Counted from the first letter of the stretch, positions 46,691 to 59,427 are shown. The stretch: DNA of 64,000 nt from Allolobophora icterica (GCA_963556255.1 OY744604.1:22120566-22184565), one strand, 5' to 3'. The notes: generated by a model from the letters alone, not told the origin. A program made the numbers and translations.

Positions 46691-49600
46691 TTACTGGGGG
46701 CCATATTCACACACGACACATAACTTAAGATTGCACACTACGTCGTCCCAATGGTAAGACTCCCTCTGAGCCATTACTAAACAGAATTCACTGTTTCCAG
46801 AATTGCAGCTGGGTTGTCCAACATCCCAGTTATAATACACGATTGGCAGTGACGTGTTAGAGTTAGGCTTCCAGACAAACGGTGAGCTGTAGCTTGAATT
46901 CTCCCTTTGACCAGCAGTCCATACGGTAAATCCATTTCCGTATGCAGAAAGTATATGGCATGTACCTAGAAATTTAATCACAAAATGCATTTAGTTGTAG
47001 TCCATCTACTGAGTGACAATATATTTCTTAGTAATTACCTTAAAAGTCCCCAAAACTAGGGAACCGTTACTGTGTCATTTTCCGGTAATATGCTAAATTC
47101 ACTCATTTAAGAAGCGGAATTTTTTTGATTGCAAATTATATTGGTTTTTGTTTGGAGCAAATGTTGAATATTTCTGTTTTACGTCATATAGTGGTTTTGC
47201 ACTAAGATGTAAATGTATCAAATCTTTAGCAGAAAAAATGCCCTACTAAAAAATTTGTCACTCCGTTACTATTCACATATGAGATATGTGTATAGTACAG
47301 CTTCCTGTTGTGTACCTTGATATGCCAATAAATTTTCAGTATTAATATTATTATTATAAAGGAACATTTATATAGCGCTCCTTCAAGGCTGTCTAGTCAG
47401 GTGGCAGGGACGTGTTTATGAAATAAATATAAAAGAAATTACACTACAAATGATTATTTCATTCCATCACAGTCTTAACTCAATTAGGAAATGTCCACTC
47501 CGTTACAGAAATTGAAGTAATCAATGTTAAGTTGAATATATATTTTCGGCCAAATAACTAAATAAAAATCACTTGAGGCAATCAATCCCATTGATCAAAT
47601 GAACAGAAAAGATTAAAATATTTTTGGTGTTGTCAAAAAAATCTGCTCAATACATCAAAATTAGGACCGGTCCTTTACTATCTTTCACGAATTGGGCACA
47701 AAATGCGAAAGTAAATGCCTCAAGGGTAACATTTATAATAACGGAGTGGACACTTGATGGAGTAGACAAATTGTGTATCATCACGCTAAATACCATATTA
47801 AGCTTTCCAGCGTGCACATCAATCGTCGGTAAACTCATTATATTGCTTATAAAAAATATTGCTACATATAAATTTAATCATAATCATTGCAAAAATGCAG
47901 TAACGGAGTGGGTGTATAATAAAAAAAACACATTAAGTACGAAATAAATGAAAATTAGTAAAAAATTTGTCTTAGCTTTCAGATCGTGTATACTCACTTA
48001 CATAGATCTTCACATAAAGGACGAGGCAAGTTGCGCGCCCAAAGAAATAGAAGGGTTCTGAGATACGAGATAATTTTTACATGGTAGCAGAGCCTACACA
48101 ATTTTCCGTGGAGAAGCTTAAAATTTAAAAACATTATACTAAAGATCCGGTTCACCAAGTTTTATTCAGAACCATACAAGTACATATAATACAATAGAAA
48201 CACATGAATTTTTTTTAGCTTAAAACAGATCATTTTGAAAGTGTAGACTCAAACAAAAAGTACCATAGTCTAGGGACGGTATCTGAGTAGAATATTTTAA
48301 ATTCTGTTCAATAACATTTTAATCGCAATACTTAGCATGATCTGTCTAGGTATTGTTTTCTTATAAATGACCGGGGACAGTCGTACTTCTAATTTAATCA
48401 AACTCCGGAAAATGACTCTACCATGTGCTGTTTTTTTCATCAGCGATGATTTGTTACTGGTTCATTGCAGTACTGCAGGCATATATACAGCGTTACCACT
48501 CCTTGGGCTTTCCACAAGATCTTGGGTTTTTTAATCCAAACTTGGGAAATGGGATTTTTTTCTGGAGATCTTGGGGTTTTGCTTGGGTTTTTCTTGTTTT
48601 ATTGAAACCCAATTTCTCATTAATTAATCAATTTTTGCAACGGTCTGGATGCTCGAAGTCAATAGAAAAGTGGGGGCGAAATCTTTTGCGGAGCTAATTT
48701 TTTGGAGGGGGCAAAATGACGTTTGTGCATAGAAAAAAATACCCATAGAAAAATTTTTTGAAATAAATAATGATCGAGAAACTCTATCTAAATAATTGAG
48801 TGTTTTTTCGCATTGAAAGTCGTATTGGCACAAGTCCGCAAGGGCCAGCTTGTTGGGTCAACTAAAGTGTGATCTACGGTAGATTTTGTGGAAGAGAACT
48901 ACAGGACTTTGAAGGAGGAATTCTTAAACGCAAGAGCTGTGATACCGACAGAAAATAAATCCTAAGGGAATCCAATCACAGATATGTATTCAGTTAGCAG
49001 AATTTCGTGGCTGTGAAATATAAAAATCAGCTTAGCGAGAAATACAGAAAACCCTTTTTAGCCATTAAAAATCTTATTTGCGCCATAGCTTCCCGAAAAT
49101 CAGAATTGCAATTAGACATACTTAAAAAAAACTATTCGATCTCTGATAGTGTGAATATGTAGACCTACTGTTTAACGTCGCATTGATGTAGCTCACGATG
49201 GCGCTATGTTCAGCTGCGTTGTTGATTATAACTGAATAAGCTCCATTATACAATTTCTGGCATCTCGTACTAGCTGTGTCCCAGTCGAGTCGCTTATAGA
49301 TTGGTCGATAACACCCGCTTGCATCAGCAACAAAATCGAAACCTGCAGGACATACTAAAAAACAAGGCAAGCGCCATATGAATAATAGTCGATGGTCAAA
49401 TCGAAGTTTAACAAATGAAAAACCGATTAAAAATCGAGAATCATTTTGTCCACTGTTTATGCCAAATATGTTTTGCATTTGTTTTGCGAATTCTGAAAAC
49501 AGTTGTCTCATTACTGAGTTGGACTTACCAATGGTGTGGTGGACTTACAACTATGCAATTTGCAGTGTTGGGTATGAGTTAACTCAGATGAGTTTAAACT

Positions 49601-52600
49601 CACGAGTTAACTCACTTGCTGGGATTTATGAGTTTGAGTTAACTCACCTTAAAGAGTGTGAGTTATGAGTTTGAGTTAACTCATATTTTCCGTGAGTTTG
49701 AGTTGTAACTGTCAATTATTTTAAACTCAACTCACTCTTCGGCACTCGGCACATACTATGTTGAAACAAGCCTTTTTATATCGTCGACTTTCCATACTGG
49801 TGAGTGGTGATGGCAGGGAGGGTCGTAAACACTGCTAGCGGACAGTGTTTAAGCACTGCATATTTTGTATATGGTGAACAGTTAAGAACAACATGGCTGA
49901 AATACCGTGTATTCTTGATGGAAAATATTTTTCTGTTACAAGTAGGTGTGATGGAAAAAGTGTTGCTCGATTAGAACGTACTAGTATGAAACGTGTGAGT
50001 TTATGAGCTAACTCATTTAACAACTGAGTTTGAGTTAACTCATTTCACTTAGGAGTTTGAGTTTAAACTCATTTTGAGGTGCATGAGTTGAGTTTTGATT
50101 TAACTCATTTCTTGTGTGAGTTTACCCAATACTGGCAATTTGAATTCTAGAAAAGCCTGGAATAGTCAACAATGGCCACATTGTGAAACCCTGTGAAACT
50201 TCAATGACCACGACAATGGCGTAGTTTAGTATGAATAGGGCTTAAGGGTTGAGGCGTAGGTAAAGTGTTTTAGGATTCTCGGTGAATTCGAGCAATATTT
50301 ATTTTTCATGAAGGCGAGTATACTTCCAGAAATAAAAACATTAACCAAAATAAAACTGACAAGCAATGATGAATCTCGTATAATGTTTCAATGTTTTTCT
50401 CAAATTATTTTGTTGTTGTCAAGTAGTGTGAAAAATATCGTCTAACATACCACGTTAGAGCAAAGCTACCCAACCAATCTACATTTTTAAATCTCAGATT
50501 CTATAATTTTAGAACGACACCCAGTTTTCGTTTTTGTAAACTGGTTCTCATTATATCTTAAGGAAAAAAAAGCATCAAGCTATTGCTCTAAGATGACAAC
50601 TAAATCTATACTTACGAAACCAATCTGCATATTACTTACAAACATTGACTGCTGGCGATGTCCAATCATAGACGTAATCCTTCGTTCTGTTGCTAGCGAG
50701 GTTTCCTAAAGTCACACGGACTCTAACGGTGCATAGAAACGGATGCAAAACGGGAGGACCATCCGCTCTAACATAGATCGAAATCGAATTATCACTGGTC
50801 ACTCCAGGAATGCCAATTGGACTTCCACTTAAATTCCAACAGTTCACCGACAGTTCAACGTGTTTGCTGATGTTTAAAACACATTTCACTTCCACCCATT
50901 CATCGGCCACCACTGCTCCATTAGTGAGATTGGTTGTACATTTGGGTTTCGATTCTGTGAAGACATTATGTTACCGATAAATCTAGCTGGTCTTTTAGAA
51001 TATTACTTACTTATCTAATTGAAGTTTAATGAGAAACGACGTTACTTATTAGTGTATCGAAAGATGTAAACGCTAAAAATAAATCGCACAGCTCCACTTC
51101 AGTAGCCTATAGCACCTTATAAAAAACCGAGAGTGTGCACTGTGCACAGTTTCATCTTAATTGTGTGCCTATAGATAGAAGCTGAAATAATCTTCAAAAT
51201 TAGATGCCAGAAAGTATAAAAAAGTACGATATTTCCAAGAATATCAGATTGCAGGATCAACAGTAAGACAGAAATACACAGGCATAAGATCAATTCTTAG
51301 GTCTCACCCATCAACAATCGCCCAAAGATGAAGAACATCTTGACTTGAATGAACAATACGTAAAGTAGACCATATATATATGCATTACCTATAAGTGTCT
51401 TAAATAATCAAATTCTTACTCTAAGTGCGTAATAAATGCTCTAAATAAAAATCAATAAAATAAGCATATTTCAAATTTTCAGGATTGCACGGATGTGTCA
51501 CAGTAAGTGGTAAAAGGTAAAATAAAATCTGTGTTTAAATTTATGCACGACGCACAATTATACAGAAACATAGCAATCGAAAGAAAGAATGAGTGAAACG
51601 GACTAACGAGAAACTTACGAAGAACCACTACTTCAGCAGTAGCATAATATTCAGGTGATTGTTCCACTCTGCATGCGTATGTTCCACTCTGGTTCATTTT
51701 AACGCTGTTGATCAGTAGGTTACAGCCTCCATCCGATTTGTTCACCGTGTACTGATCAGCGAATGGCTCCAACACTTTACAGTCCTTCACGATGGGCACC
51801 GAAGTTGAATGGTTGACCGGAGTGAAAGTCCAAAGACCAATTGGCGATGAGCTTCTGCACTCGAGGACGACTTTGTCTCCAGCCAGAGCCTCGTTGTCAC
51901 TCGGGAAAATCCGCTACAAAAACTCAATGTATTTAGAAAATATATAGGCACCATAATATTATTATACATGCTCTGCATTGTGCTGCGAGTGTGATGTGAA
52001 GGCATAACTTGGCTAACGTAAAGCATAGCGACTGTATCACCTATGTTACTGACGCATAAGAGAGGTCTACGAAAAATCCAGTTCATTAAGAGATCAATAA
52101 AATCTCAATTTTATATAAAGCAATCGGATTTAAAAACTGGATTGCAGATACTTCGCGAGTCTAAGTGAAGATATAAAAAAATTAAATTCTAAATAAAAAT
52201 AGAACACAATTTGGACAATCCCATATGCATTTAATTTATAGTCTTAAATGAAAGGTTATCTGCTCACAGTCTATGAGTTATTTTTAAAGGCAGCGTTTAT
52301 AACAAAAAGCAAAACCCCACATAAATTCTCCTAAATTATTTCGGACAAAAAGCTGCATCAGAGAGACCAGCTTAAATTCCTGCACTATAAATTATATGAA
52401 ATCAACTTTGAAGAGCTACTTGCAGATAACAGCCAAACAGGACTTCATCTGGTCCCCTACCTACTGACATCGAACTTCGACTGAACTCCTTTTAATAGAC
52501 TCCTGCGAGTGGATATTCTGACTTTCGAGATTACTATTAAGATTTCACTGCAATGATGATTCATTATATGAGATTTTGTTATTTACCATATTCGTGTAGC

Positions 52601-52895
52601 TTTTGCAGCCGTCCGTCTTCACCAGTGACATTGGATTGTTGTAGAAGAGTTGACATGTAGAGTTGGTCTTTAAGTAGTTGTACTGAATACACTCTTTCTC
52701 AGCAACGCAAGAGAAAGCGCACTCAGAATTGCTGGCAACAAACTGTTCCTTTGAAGGAACTTCATTGACGCAAACCTGATCACCTTTTGAGTTGAGGTTG
52801 AGTGAGAAAAATTCTGACGACATCAAAGTAGCTTCGGAGAATGCAGCGCAACTCATCAAATTTACCACACATGTGACCACCTTTGCTGCAGCCAT
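46691..52895 (-). CDS. Gene D: intact secreted PAN-Ig-Ig-CTLD lectin-like protein
   Basis: The five exons are 52587-52895, 51619-51913, 50640-50954, 49169-49354 and 46691-46965, with phases 0,1,1,1, all GT-AG. The coding length is 1380 nt (459 aa). Residues 1-20 (MAAAKVVTCVVNLMSC) are a signal peptide; then come a PAN/apple-like domain (QVCVN, SECAFSCVAEKECIQYNY, GCKSY), an Ig domain (VVLECRSS, NQSGTYAC), a second Ig-like domain five residues shorter than in A and B (gap after TVRVRV), and a CTLD (CPAGF, GCYRP, RCQ, FTVWTAGQR, NWDVGQPSC, YHWDDVVC, CVVCEYGPQ-stop). The last residue is Q where the others have Y. Introns are 0.7-2.2 kb, with a 572-bp hAT MITE in intron 3. Closest paralog is gene B. 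The product is probably secreted; an immune role is inferred. Confidence 0.86.
47261..47911. mobile_element. Possible inverted-repeat element with CACTCCGTTAC ends, intron 4 of gene D
   Basis: CACTCCGTTAC occurs at 47261 and 47489 and its reverse complement, or near match, at 47739 and 47901. This terminal plus sub-terminal arrangement is like that of 6728-8495. A 40-bp LINE tail (TTTATATAGCGCTCC) is nested at 47366. Target duplications were not clear. Confidence 0.4.
49563..50134. mobile_element. Non-autonomous hAT element in intron 3 of gene D
   Basis: The 572-bp insertion has a perfect 8-bp duplication GCAATTTG (49555-49562, 50135-50142). Its termini are CAGTGTTGGGTA and, inverted, CAGTATTGGGTA. 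Gene B keeps the empty site near 23578. The interior contains many copies of the palindrome GAGTTAACTC or near variants, clustered toward both ends. Confidence 0.9.
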
Positions 52896-53373
52896 TTCGT
52901 CGAATACCAACCAACACTGCGATGTTCAAACCCTACTAAGTCGGCGTCTATACAGACGCAATGAAGGTAACGGTGTAAAACGATTGTGCTGATTAGTTAT
53001 ACTGGGCTTCCTATATGCTGATGAACAGCATTGACCGAGGATGAATTTGTAAAGAATGAAAGCCTGATACTGGCATTCAGCATATGGACGTTGCTTCCTG
53101 TTACTAAACTACTAATGCAATGCATGTTTGGGTATCAGCGACTGTTGCTAACAACTCCCTCATCGCTTAGCCGTTTGTCTGTTTTCCTTTATTCAATTTG
53201 TCTCACCAAAGAACCGGGGTTGTCGTGCATGCAATCGTGTCAAATCCGGATGAGCCATCGATTCGCCGTGCTGCCGTGACGTAGCACAGACTATGGCGCA
53301 CATTCTCAATGTCTGTTTGACTAGTGGCTTTTATCTCACACGAAATGACGCTTGCAACTGGCTGGGCACGAAC
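52896..53373. other. 5' flank of gene D, no gene seen
   Basis: It aligns in blocks with the upstream regions of A, B and C (for example GCAACTGGCTGGG at 53354 with GCAATTGGCTGGG at 11850). No core promoter was identified. Confidence 0.35.
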
Positions 53374-53708
53374 CAAAGTGCGACCGTACGTTACTCACCG
53401 GAATAACGTAATTTCAGTGACATCGAGTCGAATACTGATGCACGCGAGTGCATATTTTCATTATCGCTTGGCTATGTGACTGGCTGACAATGACAGGCTA
53501 GCTATAGTAGTTTGAGCCTAGAACTAGAGCTGTGTAGCTGCTAGTAGGCTAGTTTTACTGGATTTTGTTGACTTTGCTGTGCATAATGTTATGTATTTAT
53601 TTTCGTCATGAACTGATTTGACGTACGCCAACATACGGCATAATAACGTACGCGTACCGTACGTATGCTATAAAAAATTACGTATTCCGTACGTACGGTC
53701 GCTCACTG
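53374..53708. mobile_element. Non-autonomous hAT-like element with CGTACG-rich ends
   Basis: The 335-bp element has inverted ends CAAAGTGCGACCGTACG and CAGTGAGCGACCGTACG. It is flanked by GCACGAAC and GAACGAAC (7 of 8). The flanks of A and C show the uninterrupted GGCTGGGTACGAACCGC site. Sub-terminal ACGTACGG motifs are repeated. Confidence 0.75.
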
Positions 53709-53895
53709 GAACGAACCTCATCAGAGGAACAATAATATTCGGTACATTGTAAAGCATTCACAAGAAGCAATTACACTGGATTTGCTGCGCTTTTGTTTCT
53801 AAACAAAAACGCTTCGCAAACTGATGCTATATTTATTGATTTGTTGCTTTATAAAACTCTGCAATTAAACTACAGGAACAGAAGATGTTCACTAG

Positions 53896-55484
53896 CAGAG
53901 GCGGATTAAGGCATGTTCAACATGTTAGGCCGAACAGGGGCCCCCACATTTGAGGGGCCCCCACACCTGCTAAAGAATTTTTTTAATATTTTATAATTGT
54001 TGTTATTTGTTAAATCTAATAGTAAAAATGAGTAAAAAATGAGTAAAAAAACTCGGAACTAATTATTCGAAAATTACTCATTTAATATACACAAACACAA
54101 CTTTCGCACGTTTGTGGGCCCCTACTGGAGTTTCCATTATCAGGCAGATTATCTTAAAAAATCACCCAGAAATGCAATTTTACCTGCCTATTTGAACACT
54201 TACTACCTGACGGTACAACAAAGGCTTATTGTTACGTCATTTCAATTGTGAAACACTATGAAACACGTTTTTTGTTAAAAAATTTAATTTTTAAGAATAA
54301 AGGCCCTTTTTACGTCACTTTTATTATGAAACACATCTACTGAAGGCCTATAAGTTTTAATTTTAAAATCAAAGGCCCGTTGTTATGTCACTTCAATTAT
54401 GAAACACACTATTTAGTAATTTTTAGATATTGGCCTAGAGAATAAAGGCATTTGTTAAGTCACTTCAATTATGAAGAAGTGTATTGTTATTATAAGTTTA
54501 CATTAAGAGAATAAAGGCCTCTATTACGTCACTTCAGCTATGACACAGTCTACTGTCATTAAGTTTAAATTTAGACAATAAAGGCTTATAGTTACGTCAT
54601 TACAATTGCTGAAACGTCTATTATTTTTAATCTCAGATATAGGCCTTGAGAATAAAGGCCTTGGTTAGGCTACGTTACTTAAATTATGAAAAAGCCTATT
54701 GTTATCAAGTTCAAAGTTAGAGAATAAGTATGTCTTTTCGATTATGGAACACGTCTATAACTAGTAATTTTAAATTTAGAGAATAAAGACCTTTGTTAAG
54801 TCACTTCAATTAGGAAAAAGTCTATTAATATTATTAAGTTTAAATTTAGAGAATAGGCCTAAAGACCTCTTGTCACGTCATTTCAATTGTGAAATACGTC
54901 TATAGTTTGTAATTTTAAATTTAAAGAATATAGGCCATTTTTACGTCACTTCAGTTATGAATAAGTCTATTGTTGTTAGGTTTATAAATCTAGAGAATAA
55001 AGACCTATTGCTATGTCACTTCAATTATGATCCACACACGTCTCTTCTATAATGAAACACGTCTAATGTTAGTAATTTTAAATAATTTCTTTAATTTTCA
55101 TTATTATATAATTATTGTTTTTATTGTTATTATATTTATTATTACGCTTATTGTCGTTATTATATTTATTGCTTTTGTTATTATTATAATCAGCATCGTC
55201 ATCATTATTATTATTCGGCATTGCGCATAAATGGCGCCAAATATAGATTCATTGGGCGCCATTATAATCATTTAACGGTCTTGAAGGGGAAACGATGCGA
55301 AATTAGGTACCCCCCGCTTTCTAGACCAAAGTTACGCCTCTGATCTGACCGGAACTCAAGTGCTGTGTGACACATTATAAAATGACGCCATTTAATTATG
55401 TAGGCCTACACTCTACAGTATACAGTCGTTGGGGCCCCCACAGTTTTACTGAACAAGGCCACCACATTTGTTAATCCGGCCCTG
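53896..55484. mobile_element. hAT element with an internal ~70-bp satellite
   Basis: The 1589-bp element has a perfect 8-bp duplication TTCACTAG (53888-53895, 55485-55492). Its inverted ends are CAGAGGCGGATTAA and CAGGGCCGGATTAA. GGGGCCCCCACA motifs lie beneath each end. No transposase is left. The interior is filled by a degenerate tandem repeat. Confidence 0.9.
54180..55090 (+). repeat. Degenerate ~65-75-bp tandem repeat inside hAT element
   Basis: About 12-13 units carry the signature AATAAAGGCC, then TACGTCACTTCAATTATGAA, then ACACGTCTATTGTTAGTAA and TTTAAATTTAGAG. Each unit has an ACGTCA core like a CREB/ATF half-site. An ATT-rich low-complexity stretch follows (55085-55215). Confidence 0.85.
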
Positions 55485-55539
55485 TTCACTAGACTATTAT
55501 GAAAGAGCTCTGTATTGTATAATAAACTATCGATTAGTA

Positions 55540-56400
55540 TACGTTAAGGTGTAAACCTGTGCGCCCCACACCAATGCCAGTGTGTTAAGACCGTAGACCC
55601 AGGAGCCCACCAAGAGCTGGCGTGCACGCAATAAGGGGGTCAGGCCAATCACCACTTTGCATTGAATGATAGTATCTGGAAAGCGCTGCTCGGAGCTGAT
55701 ATTCCAAGCTCTAAAGAACCGATAGGCATCCATACTTTTGCGGCATGGTATGTACACATGTGGTCGACGACCCCTGGGAGCGCGGCGGGACTGAAAAATC
55801 ACGAAAAACGAAACATCGGCAACGGACAACTTCGTCCAATAGCCCTAGAATCATTGGACCCGATAAATAGCGCAGGCCGTGAATTCTAAACAGAGCTACT
55901 TGGGCCAGGCCCGGCTCAAGAGATTTGGCGGCCCTAGGCAAACCGTCCGAAGGATGGTCATTTCATCCATCTTTTTTGGGAATTTCATATTACAAAAAAA
56001 GTTGATGAATTTTTTTAGGAATTCGTCTCAGACAAAAGGTCATGACCTTTTTTAGCAATTCACGGTTACACCTGGGATTTATTACACCAACACTATAATA
56101 CATCCATCTGGCGAATAATCCAACGTTTTTTCATTTATAAATTTCCTGAAATTATTTTTTCGTGTTCATTTAAAAAAAATGGAAAATTGGCGGCCCCTAA
56201 AAATCGGCGGCCCTAGGCGGCTGCCTTGTTTGCCTAACGGACGAACCGGGCCTGACTCTGGCGCAGGTTGACCACCGTCACGGCGACCCTCGGGAGACTG
56301 CACTTTTATTCCAGCGCCTTTCAATCTGCTCACAGCATTACGACAGCCGCCTCGCGGATGACGAGCGCTCTAACCAATTCGGTTACCGTGCTTTGCACAA
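55540..56400 (+). pseudogene. LINE C-terminal fragment split by a hAT element
   Basis: Plus-strand frames give PSSKEPIGI, PGSAAGLKNHEKR, LRPIALESLDPINSAGREF and, after the inserted hAT, GRRLTTVT and RETALLFQRLSI. These form the characteristic end of certain non-LTR element proteins (PIALETLGPIN..EFL..LGRR..RET.FLFQRLS). Removal of 55916-56254 plus one target copy rejoins the frame at ELLGRRL. It contains stops and frameshifts. Confidence 0.65.
55916..56254. mobile_element. Non-autonomous hAT-like element inside the LINE
   Basis: The 339-bp element has inverted ends CAGGCCCGGCTC and CAGGCCCGGTTC. It is flanked by ACTTGGGC and ACTCTGGC (6 of 8). Sub-terminal GGCGGCCCTAGGC is present on both sides. 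Confidence 0.75.
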
Positions 56401-56442
56401 TTAGTTAAGACCTACTGTCCTTTACTCGATGAATGGCCGATG

Positions 56443-56513
56443 AAAAATATGAAGGTTAGCCAAATGATTCTTCGCGGTCTGTGAAGAATGATTTGGCTAA
56501 CCTTGATATTTTT
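56443..56513. repeat. Perfect-type hairpin with ~31-bp arms
   Basis: AAAAATATGAAGGTTAGCC...GATTCTTC is followed by nine bases and then its near-exact reverse complement. It has one or two mismatches. It could be a cruciform-forming remnant of an inverted duplication. Confidence 0.85.
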
Positions 56514-59014
56514 CTCTTCGTTTCAGTGTCTCGTTTGCGGTTCTCTATCTTGATGTTGACGTGTACTATGGCATTCATACTGCCTTGTAACTTTATGCCA
56601 ATTGGGTATAGGCCCCTAAGCTGGAGCAGACTTCGAAGAGATTGCGCTACTCTGTTAGAAAACAAATTAGGCAAACAGAGGTGCTTTTTCATGGCGGCCC
56701 GGAGTAATAAAACAGCCTGCTTGAGGTCCCAAGCCTAGTGTTACTCGTTTAACGTGAAAGATCTTATTCATCAGCGCCATGTTATAAGCAAGTACAGCTT
56801 AGAAACGATGCAGAATGGCTGATTGAGTGCTAATAAAGTTGAGGATTAAATGGTCGAGCAATAAAGACAGTCGCTGGCCTTGAGTGAGATGTGCAGTGAA
56901 AACTATCGTTATGAGATATGTGTTAAACTGAGACTTCGATTGCAAGGCGAAGAATGTGGTTACTTTGAGACGCAGAATAGGACTTCGATTCATTTGCTGA
57001 GTAATATGGACTGCAGTAGACTTGCAGTCTTCATAGGAAGTGTTGAAGCATATATGCATTACTACGACTATTGTTGTAAGAACTGTACAGTTAGACGATA
57101 TGCTGCGTAGAATTAGGCTTTCTGGATTCTTTTGTGTCAGTTATTAATTTGCAGTGGCAGAGAGTGCGCTGGAAACAAACGTACGTACATTATGTAACAA
57201 AGTTATTGTTATTTGCTTTGTAAGTAAGTTAGCAAGCTTATTCTACAATATACCAATTAGCATACCGCACCTTGGGAGGAATTGTAAATTGACCAGACAC
57301 TTTACAAAACAATTTAATAAACAGCATTATTAAGTCAGCTCTAAAACAAACGTGAAAGAGTTGTAGTCTAAAAATGTTACAGATAATAAAGATATTAATC
57401 AATAAATAAATAAGCAAATAAACCTTTACTTATCTTTATTTCATTGTTCAACTCGTAATTGTCAGTCGTTCCCGTTCTCCCCAACACTCGTTTCGCTCCC
57501 GATCTTCAATCCAACCTCCTTCACATTCCTGTTCTGTCTCCCCGGTCCCTTCTTCATGCTTCCCTAATAAAAATCCCTCTCTGGCTTCCTGGCTTCCATC
57601 AGGCTGAGTAATCCTCCGTTCCTCCACATTCCATCATACACTAACCAACCAGTCTATGGGCTACCACCACTCTCTTCCTTCGTTTATTGCCGTCTTCCTT
57701 TCCTTATTCTGTTGGACCACAGCTGGTCTCATCCAGCGTAGCAAGCTCCTGAATCCATATGCTAAAATTACTATTTGGTCCTCCACCGACTTCTCATTCA
57801 TTTACTTAGCATAATTATTGTTGCAACCTGGGTTATCCTCTATATAGACAGCCTCTACCTCAGAACTGACCAACTCAGCTAATCAATCCTATTTTTATCT
57901 CTTCTGCGCAAACCTTATCAGTGCTATGTTTGCCTCACAGCGTACTGAGGGCTGAAAGTCCACCACACTGCACTGCATTAACAATAACAATTATCATAAC
58001 CAGCCCTGTGATAGATACATGCATCACTTGTTTCAGATTCAGCTTTTTAATGGCGAATGCCGGTAAGCATTTTGGTTTTCATATTACTCTGTTAATAAGT
58101 AATTAATTAAATAACAAGCATCTAGAGGCGTGTGCTAACGTCCTTTAAGATCCTACAAACACGATTGCAATAAATAAAGATTATATTATAATCTTGTAGT
58201 AATCAAGTAAGTGGTATCTAAACCACCACAATCCTTACAGTTTTGCCCTGTGCTGACATTTCTGCAGAAGTAATTCGAAGATAACAACCTTCTGTCGATC
58301 ATATCATGCCGCCTAATCCATCATGTAGTTCATGTTGGCTTTCCTTGTTAATTGGAATCGAGATGCAGTTGGTGCTGTGTGAGTACTTCTCCTTTTGTTT
58401 CAACAGGCTAATCTCGATTTTTGAGTGCTGTAAAAACTATCTGGGTGTTTAGAATTGACTGTAAACTGTTGCCTTTACGCTCAAGCGGACAGCGATAGTG
58501 GAGAATCTCATCCGAGTAATTCAACGAGACATGAGTAGGGTCCAAAACATGCGGTCGCTATATAAAAACGTGTACATTTGATGATTGTAAAATTATCAGC
58601 CTCATCCCATTCCAGGTAAGGCACACACAATACCATTGTAAAAGTAATGCGCATACTTTTATGTAACGACCGCATTTCTTCGACCCTAATTAATTATTAT
58701 TTGATGATGATCATCATCGTTGCTGTCATCATGATCATCATCATAGTTATCATCAACAACAGCAACAACAATTTGTTCTTCGTGATGTTGCACTTGTTCC
58801 TGTTATTCTTGTTATTGTTCTTTTCCTTTTTATTTTTGATCTGGTTCTTATGATCTTGTTCTTATTGCTGTTATTGATTTTCGACATATTAACCAAACAT
58901 ATAACTTTGACACTTTTGATTTAATTCAACTCGACCTAATTTAATCGTAAACAGTATTACCTAAAAAAGATACCCCGTTCTATCTCAACCTATCTTATCT
59001 CATTGTATCTGCAG
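56514..59014. other. No recognised gene; possible upstream part of the CARD gene
   Basis: The stretch is AT-rich, with pyrimidine-rich sequence at 57460-57780 and TCA-type low complexity at 58700-58760. A TATA-like CTATATAAAAACG (58557) and a donor-like CAG|GTAAGG (58614-58620) precede the CARD exon. The phase of that donor does not suit coding continuity from the nearby ATG, so a short non-coding first exon is only a possibility. Confidence 0.3.
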
Positions 59015-59256
59015 GCACACTGACCAATGATGAGATTCGAGATCGCATACTTCGAATCTACGCTCAATTTGTGTCGGACGTTGACCCAGACAGACTCAGC
59101 GATTTTCTTAAACAGGAGAACGTTCTTGGAATCGGAGAATACCAGGATATCTCAGCCAGAAATCCAGCGTCGCAGGGCAGATGTCGGGCATTACTAGACC
59201 ACCTATTAAGAAAGGCTCACCCTCGCACGTTTCTGGTCATGACGGCCACTACCTGA
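59015..59256 (+). CDS. CARD-like (death-fold) exon, plus strand, 3'-terminal
   Basis: Following a good splice acceptor (TGTATCTGCAG, ending 59014) an 80-codon frame runs to a TGA at 59254-59256. It starts with two bases completing a codon, so the intron is phase 1. The peptide has the six-helix CARD pattern: DRILRIYAQFVSDVDPDRL (helix 1), SDFLKQENVLGIGEYQDI (helices 2-3), ASQGRCRALLDHLLRKAHP (helices 4-5), RTFLVMTATT (helix 6 start). The helix 5 segment LLDHLLRKAHPRTF parallels LLDxLPRRGPxAF of known CARDs. There is no ATG before it in frame, so it must be joined to upstream exons, which were not identified. CARDs assemble cytosolic apoptosis and innate-immune signalling complexes. It is the only plus-strand host exon seen here. 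It could be a lone captured exon or the end of a separate immune gene. Confidence 0.65.
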
Positions 59257-59427
59257 TGCATTTCACTGACCAGATGAATATGCCTAATTATTCGCCGTTT
59301 AACAATAATTTAGGAAATTTCTCATTAGGTGCAATACAATGCAATGCAATGAAATCTAATACAACACAATAATACTATAATGTACAATAGAATGCAATGT
59401 AGCTACTTTCAATAGTGTCTGAAGTAG

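Noticed and set aside
47624..47947. 107-codon plus-strand frame
   Set aside because: It lies within the inverted-repeat element in intron 4 of gene D, has no recognisable motif, and the opposite strand is also open.
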